Assembly (NCBI GenBank): GCA_026545225.1 | Contig: CM048845.1 | Span: 18,631,001-18,695,000, forward strand | Direction of reading: 5' to 3' | DNA: 64,000 bases | Origin: Cornus controversa | Lineage: Eukaryota > Streptophyta > Magnoliopsida > Cornales > Cornaceae | In this document: in pieces, positions 48,090 to 60,315 of the stretch | Numbering within the stretch: position 1 is the first letter of the stretch | Layout: every line of letters begins with the position of its first letter | Program-made: the position numbers and the translations under genes | The notes under the pieces: model-generated | Database searches by the model: none | What the model was told of the DNA's origin: nothing | The model's input: the letters and a program-made list of their open reading frames with translations, nothing else

Positions 48090-48450
48090 TAATTGAATAT
48101 CATTTTACCAGCGTTCTTCAAATAATGTGTGACTGTAAATTAAAGCAACAATTTTGCCTAACTAGTGTGATCTAATCGAACATGTTAAAAAGTGAGGACC
48201 GCTGCTGACATTGAAGTAAACCAGATATATTAGAAAGTGAGCACCGCTGCTGACAGCAAACTAAAATTTGAGTAACCGAGTATTATTCACCAGCACTCTT
48301 CGAACAATGTGTGACTGGAAATTAAAGTAACACCACAGATGCCAGCCGTACAGACCTGCAGTTATTCGACCAGCACTCTTCGAATAATTAGTGACTGAAA
48401 ATTAAAGTAACAACACAGATGGCAGCTGCACAGACCATTAGTTAATAAAT
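48090..48450. repeat. Diverged tandem repeats of about 110 bp
   Basis: Three related blocks contain ACCAGC(A/G)(C/T)TCTTC(G/A)AA, GTGACTG(T/G/A)AAATTAAAG and, in the last two, ACACAGATG(C/G)CAGC. The function is unknown and no coding signal is seen. Confidence 0.55.
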
Positions 48451-48633
48451 ATCGTAAAAATAATCTAGTCCAATTTTACCTCCTCTTGTGAAGAGATTGA
48501 TCTTATTTTAAATTTGTTAACCTTGAAGGTCATAATGGACCAAACTTACATGGCACAAGGGCTGATCCAAATTGATTTTTTTTCTAATATATAGAGATGG
48601 TTCCTCATTTGTTGTGGTGGTTTCTATGGACAA

Positions 48634-48855
48634 TTGTGGGATTTGTTAGTGACATATATAATCTTTGTAATTATAGCCTTTATTTTAGACATCCATGGAG
48701 AAAATAGGGATGGAATTTATATTGGCCTATTCCCAGCACAATGGATGCATATATGTCCAGTGTCTTCAAAGTTTAATCATGGATTGAAATTCAACTCATG
48801 CTCACATAAATATCTTCACAAACAGGAAGCCGCAACTGACACAATTAATATATAT
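48634..48855. other. Spacer before hairpin
   Basis: A 110-codon plus-strand frame covers 48,634-48,966, but it runs through the hairpin and simple repeats and lacks protein-like features. Confidence 0.4.
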
Positions 48856-49029
48856 ATATATATATATATATATCATGAAACGCCATGGACATGGATTTCC
48901 AACACACACACATATTATCTACATATTGTCAGAAAGCTTGATATACATTCTTGGGTGGATATGTAGATAATATGTGTGTGTGTTGGAAATCCATGTCCAT
49001 GGCGTTTCATGATATATATATATATATAT
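48856..49029. repeat. Perfect long hairpin (71-bp arms, 32-nt loop)
   Basis: 48,856-48,926 and 48,959-49,029 are exact inverted complements. The outer 18 bp are (AT)n. The inner 53 bp are unique sequence (CATGAAACGCCATGGACATG... on the left). The loop is 48,927-48,958. A transcript would fold into a pri-miRNA-like stem, but no homology to a known miRNA was recognised. Confidence 0.9.
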
Positions 49030-50339
49030 TCTCTAATACTTTATGATGCATGAATCGCCTCAAACTTCTCCACTTTGAGACTAAATATTCTAAAGAAGAT
49101 CTTATTTGAAAAGAAAATCCACTACATTTCTTTTTGCAAATTTTTTATTATTTCTTTATATATATATATAACTTTAAAATTCTTAAACAACCCCTCCTAA
49201 AAAATTTATATTTTCATTTTGCTTATATAAAATTTAGAATTCTAAAACCGCCCAACTTCTAATATTTAGCCTCTAATTAAATCTCTTTATTTTTCTCTTT
49301 GATAATTGGACATTCAATATCTCCACTTTAATTCTCTCTTTCCCTATGTTATGCAACTCTTTTTTTTGGCTACTTTTTCTTTCTTTAATGGAAAGATCAC
49401 AATCTCTAAGAAAGTACGGAAAAAAAAATCTAAATAAAGTATTATTGTCTACTTATCTTTCACTGCATATGATACATGAAAATCATGAATATACACTCGT
49501 TTATAAAAAATAATAAAAAAAGGTAAAAATTCATATTGCAAAGCACAATTTTCTTATTTATTTAGTTAAATCTAATTATGAATTAGTTCTTAATTTTTAG
49601 AGCCTAACTAAAAATAATTCAAATATCCAATACAAAGACAAGTTTCATTCATTAATTTTTAAGCATTGAAAGTGATGACTTTCTAGGTTTGTTGAGGCCC
49701 AACTAATGTGACTTAAACTGTACGTAAGAGAAAATACATTTGAATTTGTTTTGTTTTGTTTGTATTAACTTAAATATATGTAGTTAATTTTTCTCTTCAA
49801 TACGTATGAAAATGTTGTTTAATGTAAAAATGCATAGAAAACATTTATAAATGTAATGGACCAAATATTGGCAATCACTATTGTTTTTATGTTCATTATT
49901 TTATTCAAAGAATTTTTTATCTTCAACGTCGCTTTCTGAACCGAATTTTTGACTCCGTCAACGACGATGCAATCATAAAATATTAATTTCATCTTATTCA
50001 TGAGTAGTTTTTTTTATCTTTATTTATTTTTTGTTAATTGCAGGTAATAGTATTCATAATTAACTTGTAAATAAAGTGTTTCTTCCTCTTCTCTTCTTCA
50101 TTTTATATAAAAAAGTTTTATTAAGCTATATACAATATCTCCTAAGCACAACACAACTATGTGGAATCAGATAAAAGAATATAATGAACGAATTATAACA
50201 AAGCCAATACACTAAGACCACAAAAGTAAACCAGTGAAAAAGAATCTGGGGGTGCTTGTTACATCTATGTGCTTTATTGGGTATAAAGTAACTTACTTTT
50301 TTTTCCTTTTCAAAAGTCAAAAGTCAAAACAAACATACG
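49030..50339. other. AT-rich intergenic DNA
   Basis: No gene. Short frames are low complexity. (TA)n at about 49,158-49,172. Confidence 0.5.
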
Positions 50340-50922
50340 TAAGGATGGGAAAGAATCGGTAGAATCAAAATCGTAACTGAATAGAATCGAATTATTCACT
50401 TCAGTTCTTGTTCCGATTTCAAATTTTAGGAACCGTTCACTACGGTTCCGGTTCCAAGTCAAGGAACCGGAACCGAAACCATTAAAAAAAATATTTATAT
50501 ATAAATAAATAATAATAGCTTCTAAATTCTAGTGTTCCATATCTATATATATATGAGTATAAAATATATTATATAAATAAATACTAATACCTTCTAAATT
50601 ATAGTCTTCTATTTATATATGAAGTATAAAATATATAATATATAGGTCAATATATTTAGCTTCTAAGTTCTAATGTCCTATATATTTATATAAGATAAAA
50701 TATATAACTAAATACTAAAAGCTTCTCATCTATTACGATAACTAGGAGTGCACAACAATGAATATGTATCTTGCCAATTAACAAAGAACCGGAACCGCAA
50801 AGAACCGAATCGAGCCGAACTCAACAGTTTCGGTTTCAGTTCCAAAAATAAAGAACTGTTGAGAACGGTTCCGGTTTCACTTCCATCAAGAACCGTAAGG
50901 AACTATACCTTGTGCACCCCTA
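50340..50922. mobile_element. Probable non-autonomous hAT-type remnant(s) rich in GGAACCG
   Basis: Two GC-richer arms (50,340-50,490 and 50,780-50,920) carry many GGTTCCGGTTCC/GGAACCGGAACC repeats in inverted arrangement. They flank an AT-rich centre with three degenerate repeats containing TTCTA(A/G)(A/G)TTCTA. TAGGAGTGCACAA (50,743) and TTGTGCACCCCTA (50,910-50,922) form near-perfect hAT-like terminal repeats, but no 8-bp TSD was found, so boundaries are uncertain. Confidence 0.45.
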
Positions 50923-51405
50923 CACACAGTCGCAACACACTGCAACATATTTAGTATTTTTTGACGATATTAGAAGTGCCAAAAATTGGCATATATTACC
51001 GGCCGAAAATGACTAGAAATTTTAACGGTTTATTTTAAACTATCATAAATAACTATGTAAACCGACACTTTCTAGAAACTGTCACAAAAAAATAGGTTTA
51101 TCGACAGTATTTTTTTGGAACCGCAACCTACTTACGATAACACTTGCAGGGTCAATGATATAAGAAGCAAATACTCTTTGCCAATTGGAGATCCTTATTT
51201 CCTTGTGTGTCATTGCAATCTATTTTCTCACGGACTTTTTAATCTCCATATCTTTCTCCTCTCTCATTCTCTCATATTTTTCTTCTTCACTCATTACAAC
51301 CATAAATTTATTGGAAGGTTTTAAGTTACTAGCTACAAAATAATTAAAGAATTTTTGAAATTTGGTTCTCAGAAATCAAATTTAAACTTTTACTAATATT
51401 TTGCA

Positions 51406-51410
51406 TGTTA

Positions 51411-51442
<32 letters not shown>

Positions 51443-51556
51443 TGTTGAAATCAGTATAGTCACTTGGGAATTAGGTGATCATACAGTACACACACATACA
51501 CGTATCACTGACCATTGATTGCATTTCCATTATTTTACAAGAGAAACATCTGTTCT

Positions 51557-51594
<38 letters not shown>

Positions 51595-51714
51595 CATGTT
51601 GAAATCAGTATAGTCATTTGGGAATTAGGTGATCATACAGTACACACACATACACGTATCACTGACCATTGATTGCATTTCCATTATTTTACAAGAGAAA
51701 CATCTGATCTGTTA
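51406..51714. repeat. Direct duplication of about 120 bp with (AT)n
   Basis: 51,439-51,559 (GCATGTTGAAATCAGTATAG...AACATCTGTTCTGT) recurs almost exactly at 51,593-51,713, with differences such as CACTTGG/CATTTGG. Each copy follows a (TA)n run, suggesting slippage or unequal exchange at the microsatellite. Confidence 0.85.
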
Positions 51715-52052
51715 AATCCAATATTGAAGTTCTAAAATCACAAGTTCAGAGGCCTCTCAGCACAATGGCTATGAATGTATTCATGTTATGGAGTCCTTGT
51801 ACTTTCTAGAAAAGCCTATTCAGACCAAATAAGTACATAATATATGATACAATTTAGCTGCGCTCTAAATCAGACAATCTAAATTTTTGTACACACACAC
51901 ATATATATGTTTCACTGGCATGCCTTATAATTCCTAGATATACTAACCAACCTTAAGTTTGTTTGATGACAGGAATGATCAATGAAGTCCTAAAGGTAAG
52001 TTTTTTTATTTATTTTGGGGTGTATAATTACAATGCTTGAGGTGGTGTGTGG

Positions 52053-52083
<31 letters not shown>

Positions 52084-53100
52084 TTTTTTAACACCAAAAG
52101 CCAATCCACAAGAAAGGTATTTTGTTACCGAAGAACTTCATTAGAAGATATTTAGAAATTAAAAAAGATTTTTATAATGAAAATGCTTTTAAATGAAAAT
52201 TGCTCTTTAGTTGCATAATTATCTTCAAAATAAATAATCGCTTATCTTCAAAATTGCTCTCTCTCTCTAGGATGACTTTTATTATAGCTAGGAGGACATT
52301 ATAATGTGTATTTTGTTTGATTAATTAATTTAATCCATCACCAATTTTTATCCAAGAGCAAAGTGTCACGTATTTTCATTAAAAATCTCTAAAGAAAATA
52401 ACTACATGACACCATCCAACACGTATGGTGAGTTCACACTACGTGTTATGCACACACGACTCTGATTATCCAATACACCGGACGCATTGAATATATCTAT
52501 TTCTCGTATAATAAGTTTTCAAATCTAACATTTCATTATTTTCAACTTACAAAAAAAAAAAAAAAATCCATTATTTTGATTACATGTAATTTATGAACAT
52601 TTATCTTAACTACACAAAAATATATATATATATCTATCATGTGACATCATATATCTTGTTGACACTTATATGTGTGATACTTCTTAACTATATAGACGTG
52701 TGTGCAAAATGGATAATATTTACGCGACCCGTTTCAGAGAAGAACTCTTCTAATTGTGTAGATGCATTTTGAAAAAATCGTAAGTAAAAAAAATATGCAA
52801 AATAAATAATATTTGCACGGTGTAAGTAGAACCTAACACATGAATATAAAAAATTAATCATCAAAAATTGTAGTCCAGTGCTATCTTTAGTGTCTGTCAA
52901 AGTGGAAGACAAAGTTATTTAGAGCATTATTTGACAGGAAAAAAAAAATTGAAAAAAAAAATCAATATAGAAAATATTAAGAAAAATACTAATAAAAGAA
53001 ATGGTCAAAGTCTTACGGTCAACCCACCACGGATCAATCTAAGCCATTGAAGAAGCTAAATCCATGTAACGAAGTTCCACTGCAGCTAGTAGGGAGTTTG
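51715..53100. other. Intergenic DNA upstream of calnexin
   Basis: No gene. (TA)n at 52,052-52,080 and an A-tract at about 52,551-52,566. A block with ATGGATAATATTTACGCG (52,709) is weakly repeated at about 52,800. Confidence 0.5.
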
Positions 53101-53116
53101 AACTTGTTGTGATCGC

Positions 53117-53168
53117 TGACGTGGCGAAATACAAAGGCTTCAATCCACGTGGCATGCAATATCATTGG
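53117..53168 (+). promoter_or_regulatory. ER-stress-type promoter motifs of calnexin
   Basis: TGACGTGG (53,117-53,124) matches the unfolded-protein response element core. CCACGTGG (53,145-53,152) is a bZIP/G-box-like site. ATTGG (53,164-53,168) is an inverted CCAAT. The CCAAT/CCACG pair, read on the minus strand, has an 11-nt gap instead of the 9 nt of a canonical ERSE. In plants such sites bind bZIP28/bZIP60 with NF-Y. They lie about 240-290 bp before the calnexin ATG, so stress induction is a reasonable inference. Confidence 0.6.
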
Positions 53169-53203
53169 TTGGAACAACTTTGTTACTACTTATCCCAAAA
53201 CAG

Positions 53204-53235
53204 TATATAATACACACACACATTATATATATAAA
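53204..53235 (+). promoter_or_regulatory. Candidate TATA region of calnexin
   Basis: TATATAA at 53,204-53,210 and TATATATATAAA at about 53,224-53,235, about 170-200 bp before the start codon. Which one is used cannot be told from sequence. Confidence 0.5.
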
Positions 53236-53401
53236 TCTCACTCTAGTTTAGAGTTAGACTGAGTCACAGAGAGATCCGAAATTTGAATCTCTGGTTGCTT
53301 TTAACCGATCGATCAGTTTAGGGTTAGGGTTTGACAATTTCACGTCTCAGATATTGTAATTTTTTGGTAATAATTTGGGAATTGTTGAGTCTATTCTAGC
53401 A

Positions 53402-56400
53402 ATGGAAGAAGGTAAACGGAGGAGGATTTACCTGCAATTTGTTTTGCTTCTTTTGATCGGTTGCTTTGTTTCTCAGCTATGCGCTTCTTCTGATGAGGTG
53501 AGAGAGCTCATTTACACACACACACACAAACACATATGTTTATCTACATCTCTCTGTGTCTGTTTGTGCGTATAACTGTGTGTGTGTATATATATATATA
53601 TAGACTCACATATAACTTGATCTATTTTTGTTCTGAAAGTAGTTTTTAATGTTGTAGATCTTTTACGAGTCATTTGATGAAGATTTCGAGGGGCGATGGA
53701 TCGTATCCCAGAAAGAAGAATATACAGGTCTTTTTTATAACTAGTATTGTTATTATTTCATTAGAAATTTTGATTTGTTAATTGGTAGTGTTGATTTGTT
53801 TATAGCAATAAGTGGATTGAGCTAAGACATGTTCTCTTTGTATAGATATGTTTCATTATAGATTGAATTGAATTGAATTGCATTGCATGTATGCCTTTAG
53901 AGAAGGCATTTAGTGGAAAAATTGAGTGCAATCTTCCTAAAGACTATTTTTGATATTATGAAATAAGCCCATTATGCAATTCTTTTGCTTTTTAGTTGGA
54001 AATGATTTTCAGATTATGCATTTGAATAGAAGTAGATCTTTTCATTGTTTGGAGCAAATGAGTGTCAAGGGTGTGATGTTACTATATGTAGATGCAGGCA
54101 TATATTTGTTTTAATATAATTTGAAGAGCTCTTCAACTGCATTGAGAAATTAAGTTCAGACAATAGTAATGTGACCTATCAATTACGCATAACCTCTCTA
54201 AACACAAACCTTTGACAGTTTGATGGTACTCAGTTGAGACTTGATTGAATGGATTTTCACTGTCTCTTCAGCTCGTACCATTTCTGATTGTTTGGCTTTA
54301 GTCACCTTTTTTCTCCTCAACAGCATTTCCATTATTGTGCTAGTAAAGAGAAAGAAAAAAGAAAATGGATGCTGTTTCAATGTTTGTAGTTTAGGTGGAA
54401 TCTCACTTTTATTTTTTATTTTTTAACATGCATATTGGGTTCAGCGAAAATATTATGAAGATAATTTTGAAATTATCAAATTGTGAGGAAAACTTTATGA
54501 TCTCAACCCTTCCTCAATTGAGTCATTTCTTGCTCAATTTAAATTTATAAAATGGATGTCTAGAATATAAAAATGCCTTTGAATGCAGTTCCATGTAATT
54601 ATTATCTGACACACGATGACAATTTCATTGCACTTTTTCAACACATTTAGGAAGGATCCAAGATTTGTTTTTTGGTGTTTCTCTTCTGTCCTTCTTCACA
54701 TATACACACACACACGCATAGGGCAAAGTGCGAAAAAAAACTCTTGAATTATTAATTCTTTTTGTGTAAAACCTCCCTAAACTATTCTTTTGACAAATAA
54801 CCCCTTCAACCTCATATCAAGAGGAAGCTTAGCTTGTTTCACTGGCCTAAGCGGCACTTTCATGTAACATGCTTTGGTCTCAACAACTGTCTGCAAAGAT
54901 CACCTGCTGCCAAATCTAAAATTAACGGAATTAAATCACGTCCAATGAACGACTGATATTTTTTATGTTATGACCATTATACCCTTTAACTATCAATCGT
55001 TTTGCAGAAAACCTCCTAAACTATTTATTCAACCAAATCCCTTAATATTTTCAAAAAGTTACAAGTACCCCTCAGGTATCATATCACCTTTTATAAATTA
55101 ACATTATTTAGTTGTGTGGGACGCATATGACTAATACTTTTGCTGTTATGATCATTATACATTTGGATTTTTTATGATCCAACATTGTTGAATTCAACCC
55201 TTTACTCAATTTTATTACCAAAAGTGAAAGATCTAACTTACCCTTATCAGTGAAATTAAGAGCTCTCTTCTACCCCTGATTCTCTCCTATTATTAAAAAA
55301 TTTACTTACACCTATTTTACCCTGAAAGTTTGTTTAACAGATAAACCTTTTGACATTTCATTCAATTGCTGAGAATTCATGTGGCTGACCCCATTCATAT
55401 GGGATTAAGGCAAGGATGATGATGATGATAAATTTTAATTTTTAATAAAAGAATGAGCAAATTAGTAATTTTAGATTGCTAGTAATAATAACCTAATTCT
55501 GCGGCATAATTTGCATAGTTTGGCAGATTAATGTCAAGGGTTTATTTGTAAAAAATTGTCTTTTGGCAATTTTACCCTTTTATTTAAACAAAGATTGAGC
55601 AAATTAATGATTTTTCATTGTTAGTAATGGTAGTTTCACTCGAGGTTGTTATTTGCAAAACGGCAATAGCTCAAGTCATTTTTCTGCACTTTATCCTTTT
55701 CTTTATTTCTTTGTCCAACTGACAAAATAATCATTTTACATTACTACTAATGGTAGACTGAAGTTGTTATCTTATTTGCAATTTTTTAATAGTTTAGGGG
55801 GTTATTTGCAACAATAAGGACTTATCTGCAACTAGCTAACAGTTCAATGGGTTAGTTGCAATTAATTATATATAGTGTAGGAAGTTAAAAAAAGGATTTT
55901 AGGTAAAAAAAAAAAACGATTTTGAAGTCTAGGAAGTTAAAAAAACGATTTTGAAGTATAGGAAGGTAAAAAAATGATTTTGAAGGATAGGAAGTTAAAA
56001 AAAACGATTTTGAAGTATAGGAAGTCAAAAAGGGACTGAAGATGTTATCTTATTTGCAATTTTTTAGTAGTTTAGGGGGTTATTTGCAAAAATAAAGACT
56101 TATCTGAAACTAGCTAATATTTCAACGGGGTATTTGCAATTAATTATATATATATATATATATTTGCTTTTGTTGAACTAGGATGCATCTTATCATTATG
56201 GGTTCATTTGAATCATAGTTTTGGTTTTGCAATACATGGACTGAGGATTAATATATTTATTTGATATCTAAGTAAATCCATGTGTGAAATAAATTGCTTG
56301 CAGTATGGACAAGCATAATCCTCTCATAATGTGTATGTATATTGGCTATATGTCACCTTTATAAAAGGTGATATATACAACTTCAAGTGACCAATCCATC

Positions 56401-58419
56401 CCTACCTTCTCATGGAAGTACAATAGATTGGAATTTTCCTTTTTGTGAAGTAGATAATGATGTTTAAATGCAGTAACAGAATGTCTCCTTTGGTGGTATT
56501 TAATTGTGGAAAAAATAAATAAATAAGTTGATGATGACAATATGCTGTAGGAGTCCATAGACATAAGTGACTGTCTCATATACTTTCATGTTTTAGTAAT
56601 ATATTTGTGAAGTGGAAAATTTACATTTCTGTTGTGTGATTATAGGTGTATGGGAACATGATAAGAGTGAGGGACATGATGACTATGGGCTTCTTGTGAG
56701 CGAGAAGGCCAGGAAGTATGCAATTGTGAAAGAGCTTGATGAGCCTGTGAATCTCAAGGATGGAACTACTGTCCTTCAATTTGAAACTCGTTTTCAAAAT
56801 GGACTTGAATGCGGTGGTGCTTATCTGAAATATCTACGACCTCAGGAAGCTGGGTGGTCATCCAAGGAGTTCAACAATGAGTCCCCCTACTCTGTAATGT
56901 TTGGACCTGACAAATGTGGCACCACAAATAAGGTTCACTTTATTTTCAAGCATAAGAATCCCAAGAGTGGGGAGTACATTGAACACCATCTCAAGTACCC
57001 ACCCTCTGTGCCATCTGACAAACTAACTCATGTTTATACGGCTATTTTGAGACCTGCTAATGAGTTGAAAATCCTGATTGACGGGGAAGAGAAGAAGAAG
57101 GCTAATTTCCTTTCTGCCGAAGATTTTGAGCCAGCACTCATTCCTGACCAGACTATTCCTGACCCAGATGATAAGAAGCCCGAGGACTGGGATGAGAGGG
57201 AGAAAATCCCCGATCCATATGCAGTAAAACCAGATGACTGGGATGAGGATGCACCCATGGAAATTGAAGATGAGGAAGCTGTAAAACCTGAGGGATGGTT
57301 AGATGATGAGCCTGAAGAGATTGATGATCCCGATGCAACAAAACCGGAAGATTGGGATGACGAGGAGGATGGTGAGTGGGAGGCACCAAAGGTTGACAAC
57401 CCAAAGTGTGAGATTGCCCCTGGTTGCGGTGAGTGGAAGAGACCAATGAAGACGAATCCCGCTTACAAGGGAAAATGGGATGCCCCACTTATTGACAACC
57501 CTGATTACAAAGGTATTTGGAAGCCTCAGCAAATTCCAAACCCCAACTACTTTGAACTTGACAAACCCGACTTTGAGCCTATTGCTGCTATTGGCATTGA
57601 GATTTGGACAATGCAGGATGGCATACTGTTTGATAACATCTTGATAGCTAGTGACGAGAAAGTCGCAAAATCTTACAGGGAGACCACATGGAAACCCAAA
57701 TTCGAATACGAGGAGGAGAGACAAAAAGCTGAGGAAGCAGCTGCCGGCGCTTCCGATGGTCTCAAAAGCTTCCAGGTAATTTGGTTGGGTTGTTTTTTTT
57801 TTCCCCTGTTGTTTTATTGTCGCTATTCTATAACTTATTGTTTTTGATTACTTGTTGCAGAAAATGGTATTTGATGTCCTCTACAAGATTGCAGACATCC
57901 CTTTCCTTAGCACATACAAGCTTAAAATTTTGGTGAGTGTTCTCTTTTCGAACTTTTTCTTACCAGTCCTTTCTTTGTTTAAAAAATAAATAAATAAAAG
58001 GCTATTCTGATGTTCCGATCTTTACATACATGGCTTTATATGTGCTTTGCTTATAAACTCCCACCATAACGTTGCCTTGCAGGACATCATTGAAAAGGGA
58101 GAGACACAACCAAACCTTACAATTGGCGTCCTTGTCTCCATCATAGTGGTTATCTTCACAGTTCTTCTAAAGATCATTTTTGGCGGGAAGAAGGCGGCAA
58201 GTTTTAGTACCCTTTTTAACTTGCGGCGTTGTTTTTCATATATACTTGTGTCTTAGAAAATGGCCAATCTCCTGTGTGCAGGCAAATGTCAGTGGGCAGA
58301 CGAAAAACACGGGAGCTGAGACTTCCGACAATCAAGGAAGCAGCGAACAAAAGGAAGAGCCGAAAAACACTACAGCTACTTCTCCTCCTCGTAAGAGGAA
58401 TGCCAGGCGCGAGAATTAG
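53402..58419 (+). CDS. CNX1: Calnexin (539 aa, six exons)
   Basis: ER membrane lectin chaperone that binds monoglucosylated N-glycans and holds folding glycoproteins for quality control. Exons: 53,402-53,497; 53,658-53,727; 56,646-57,775; 57,861-57,932; 58,083-58,196; 58,282-58,419. Phases all agree. Residues 1-27 are a signal peptide ([20 protein letters not shown]). The lectin domain has [43 protein letters not shown] and MFGPDKCG. The P-domain (about 224-355) has [18 protein letters not shown] repeats followed by [18 protein letters not shown] and [13 protein letters not shown] repeats. [18 protein letters not shown] closes the lectin fold. A membrane segment at about 468-490 is followed by a short cytosolic tail ending RKRNARREN. 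Length is normal for plant calnexins (about 530-545). The start gives a clean signal peptide. The last intron most likely uses a GC donor (GCG|GCAAGT at 58,197); a GT donor there would put the conserved tail out of frame. Confidence 0.96.
55370..55430 (+). mobile_element. RTE LINE 3' end in calnexin intron 2
   Basis: AATTCATGTGGCTGACCCCATTCATATGG, encoding the [14 protein letters not shown] tail, followed by (GAT)n. Same family end as at about 2040-2097. Confidence 0.65.
55876..56030. repeat. Tandem repeat, unit about 33 bp, four to five copies
   Basis: Unit TAGGAAGTTAAAAAAACGAT plus TTTGAAGTA, with small length changes in the A-tract. Intronic, no coding signal. Confidence 0.8.
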
Positions 58420-59306
58420 GGAAAGAGAGAGAGAGGAAGTGATGGGCTAGTAGTGGTTAGTTTCACTTTTTGGTAGGATTCAAAGCGTAGTTGCTTTCTG
58501 TGCTGAGTTTTTCCAGTATGCATTTTTTTTTTCACCCTTTGATGGAAACAATTTAACGGATGAGAATGTAAATCAGATTTTTAATCGGGTTCTGATCCAC
58601 GAGTTATTTCTCTGCATGAAGAGAAAGAGAAAGATAAATTGAGAAATTTTGAAGATTTCGGAGTTCATGATTGTTGAAAATGCTAGTTATTGGTTTGATT
58701 TTAAGCTTTTGTTAAAGCATTGCTTTCTAGACATGCTAGCTTAATGTTGTGATTGTGAGCTGTTTCACTCCCTAGTGCTTCATTTGGATTGATGGAGAGA
58801 AAAGAAAAGAAAAGAAAAGAAAAGAAAAGAAATGGAGAGATATTTTTATGTTTAATTTACAAACAAGGAAGGAAAAGAAATGTAAAGGAGATTGTTTAGG
58901 CCCAATTTGGTAACACTTTTAATTTCAGATTTTAACTTTCATTTTTATTTTTTTTGGAAGTCACAGTAGAAATTACATTTGGTAACGCAGTTTTTATTTA
59001 AAAAAATATAAAAGTGATGTCAAAATTTAACAATCTTTAAGCATAATTTGAAAATTTTATAACAAAACTTTCATTTTCAATTTTCATTTTTCAGTTCAAG
59101 TTTTCATTTCTAATTGTTTTATAAAATACAATAAATAATAAATAAAAATTTTGTATGCTCAAAAATATAATATAATATAATACAATACAATAAATTAAAA
59201 TTTTATAAAAAAACAAGAATAAAAAAATTAGAAAATATAATAAATACATACATATATATATAAAATATAAAGATATATATAATGATAATATATATATATA
59301 TATATA
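58420..59306. other. Calnexin 3' UTR and downstream spacer
   Basis: 3' UTR probably extends to about 58,600-58,800, but no strong poly(A) signal was assigned. (AAAGA)n microsatellite at 58,800-58,830. The rest is AT-rich, with (TA)n at 59,289-59,306 next to the Helitron end. Confidence 0.5.
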
Positions 59307-59349
59307 CTAGCTTAACTGCACATGCGTTGCACGTGGAAGACTCTAATTA

Positions 59350-59835
59350 TAATTAAGATTGTTCACGCAGTTGGGAGTCAAGAGTGGAGAGAAGAAATAG
59401 AAATAAAAGAAAAAAATAGTTGGAAAGGTTATGTTAGGCTATATAAAACAGGGGTTTGTAATTAAAAAAAAAAAACAAGGATAATTATAATTATATACAG
59501 AGTACAATTGTTTCTTTTAATGCTATTATTCAGGTATCGTATGGTAAATCGTGTGGAATTATTATTCGTTATAATTTTTAAAATTTAGAATTATGATTGA
59601 TTATAATAAAAGAGTTTTTATATAATAAATAAATTTTATCAATAAAAGGGTTTTATATAATAAATAAAGTTTATATTGGCTAGAAAATTTAAGTTTCACG
59701 GTGAAAACAGAGAGTAGTTTTCAGGCAGTTGGGAGTCGAGAGTGGAGAGAAGAAAAAGAAATAAAAGAAAAAAAAATAGTTGGAAAGGTTATGCGAGGCT
59801 ATATAAAACAGGGGTTTGTAATTAAAAAAAAATAC
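59350..59835. repeat. Direct repeat of about 110 bp within the Helitron
   Basis: GCAGTTGGGAGTC(A/G)AGAGTGG...GGTTATG(T/C)(T/G)AGGCTATATAAAACAGGGG occurs at about 59,358-59,470 and 59,725-59,830. Confidence 0.8.
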
Positions 59836-60307
59836 ATGGGCTTTTTTTTATGCTATTATTCAAGTCTGGTATGGTTATTAATCTTCTAAATTGTTCACAT
59901 GAGCAACAATTTCATCAAAAAGAGAAAAAATACACACAAATCAATTGTTGAAAAAATAATAAATAAATAAGAAATGGAAATGGCAATTAAAATTGGAATA
60001 AAAATAATTATATAAATAATCTCTTTCAAGAATAAAAATAAAATTTTAAATAAAATAAATGATATAAATAATCTCTTTCAAGAATAATAATAAAAAATTT
60101 AAATAAAATAAATGATAAAATAACAAACTAATCTTAAAACCAGGTTTGTATATGAAATTCAGAATTTTTAAAGCAACCAAATTTTATTGGCTAAAAATTT
60201 TAAATATATTATTTCAACAAATGATCAATGACTTCTGTTGTCTTTTGGTGATAATGGTAAACCCTCGATTGAACACATACTTAACCATACTCCTTTGCCA
60301 GTACACA

Positions 60308-60315
60308 CACATGAC
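60308..60315. repeat. TSD of the hAT element (left), CACATGAC
   Basis: 8-bp direct repeat matched exactly at 60,900-60,907, the length typical of hAT insertions. Confidence 0.88.

Larger units (their letters stand above)
53728..56645 (+). other. Calnexin intron 2 (2.9 kb) with repeats
   Basis: Large intron holding: AT-rich DNA; a block at 54,720-55,860 with several AAACCTCC/TTTGCAAAT(A/T)A...CCC units typical of dispersed plant repeats; an RTE tail at 55,370-55,430; a roughly 33-bp tandem repeat at 55,876-56,030; and (TA)n at 56,147-56,162. Confidence 0.7.

Noticed and set aside
48634..48966. 110-codon plus-strand ORF
   Set aside because: Runs through an (AT)n tract and the hairpin; the peptide contains an Ile-Tyr simple repeat.
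53498..53600. CA/GT microsatellite peptide extending calnexin exon 1
   Set aside because: It is the start of intron 1; GAG|GTGAGA is a good donor and the next exon continues the conserved protein.
57034..57724. Three long minus-strand ORFs (up to 141 codons) inside calnexin
   Set aside because: Shadows of the acidic, repeat-rich calnexin P-domain.
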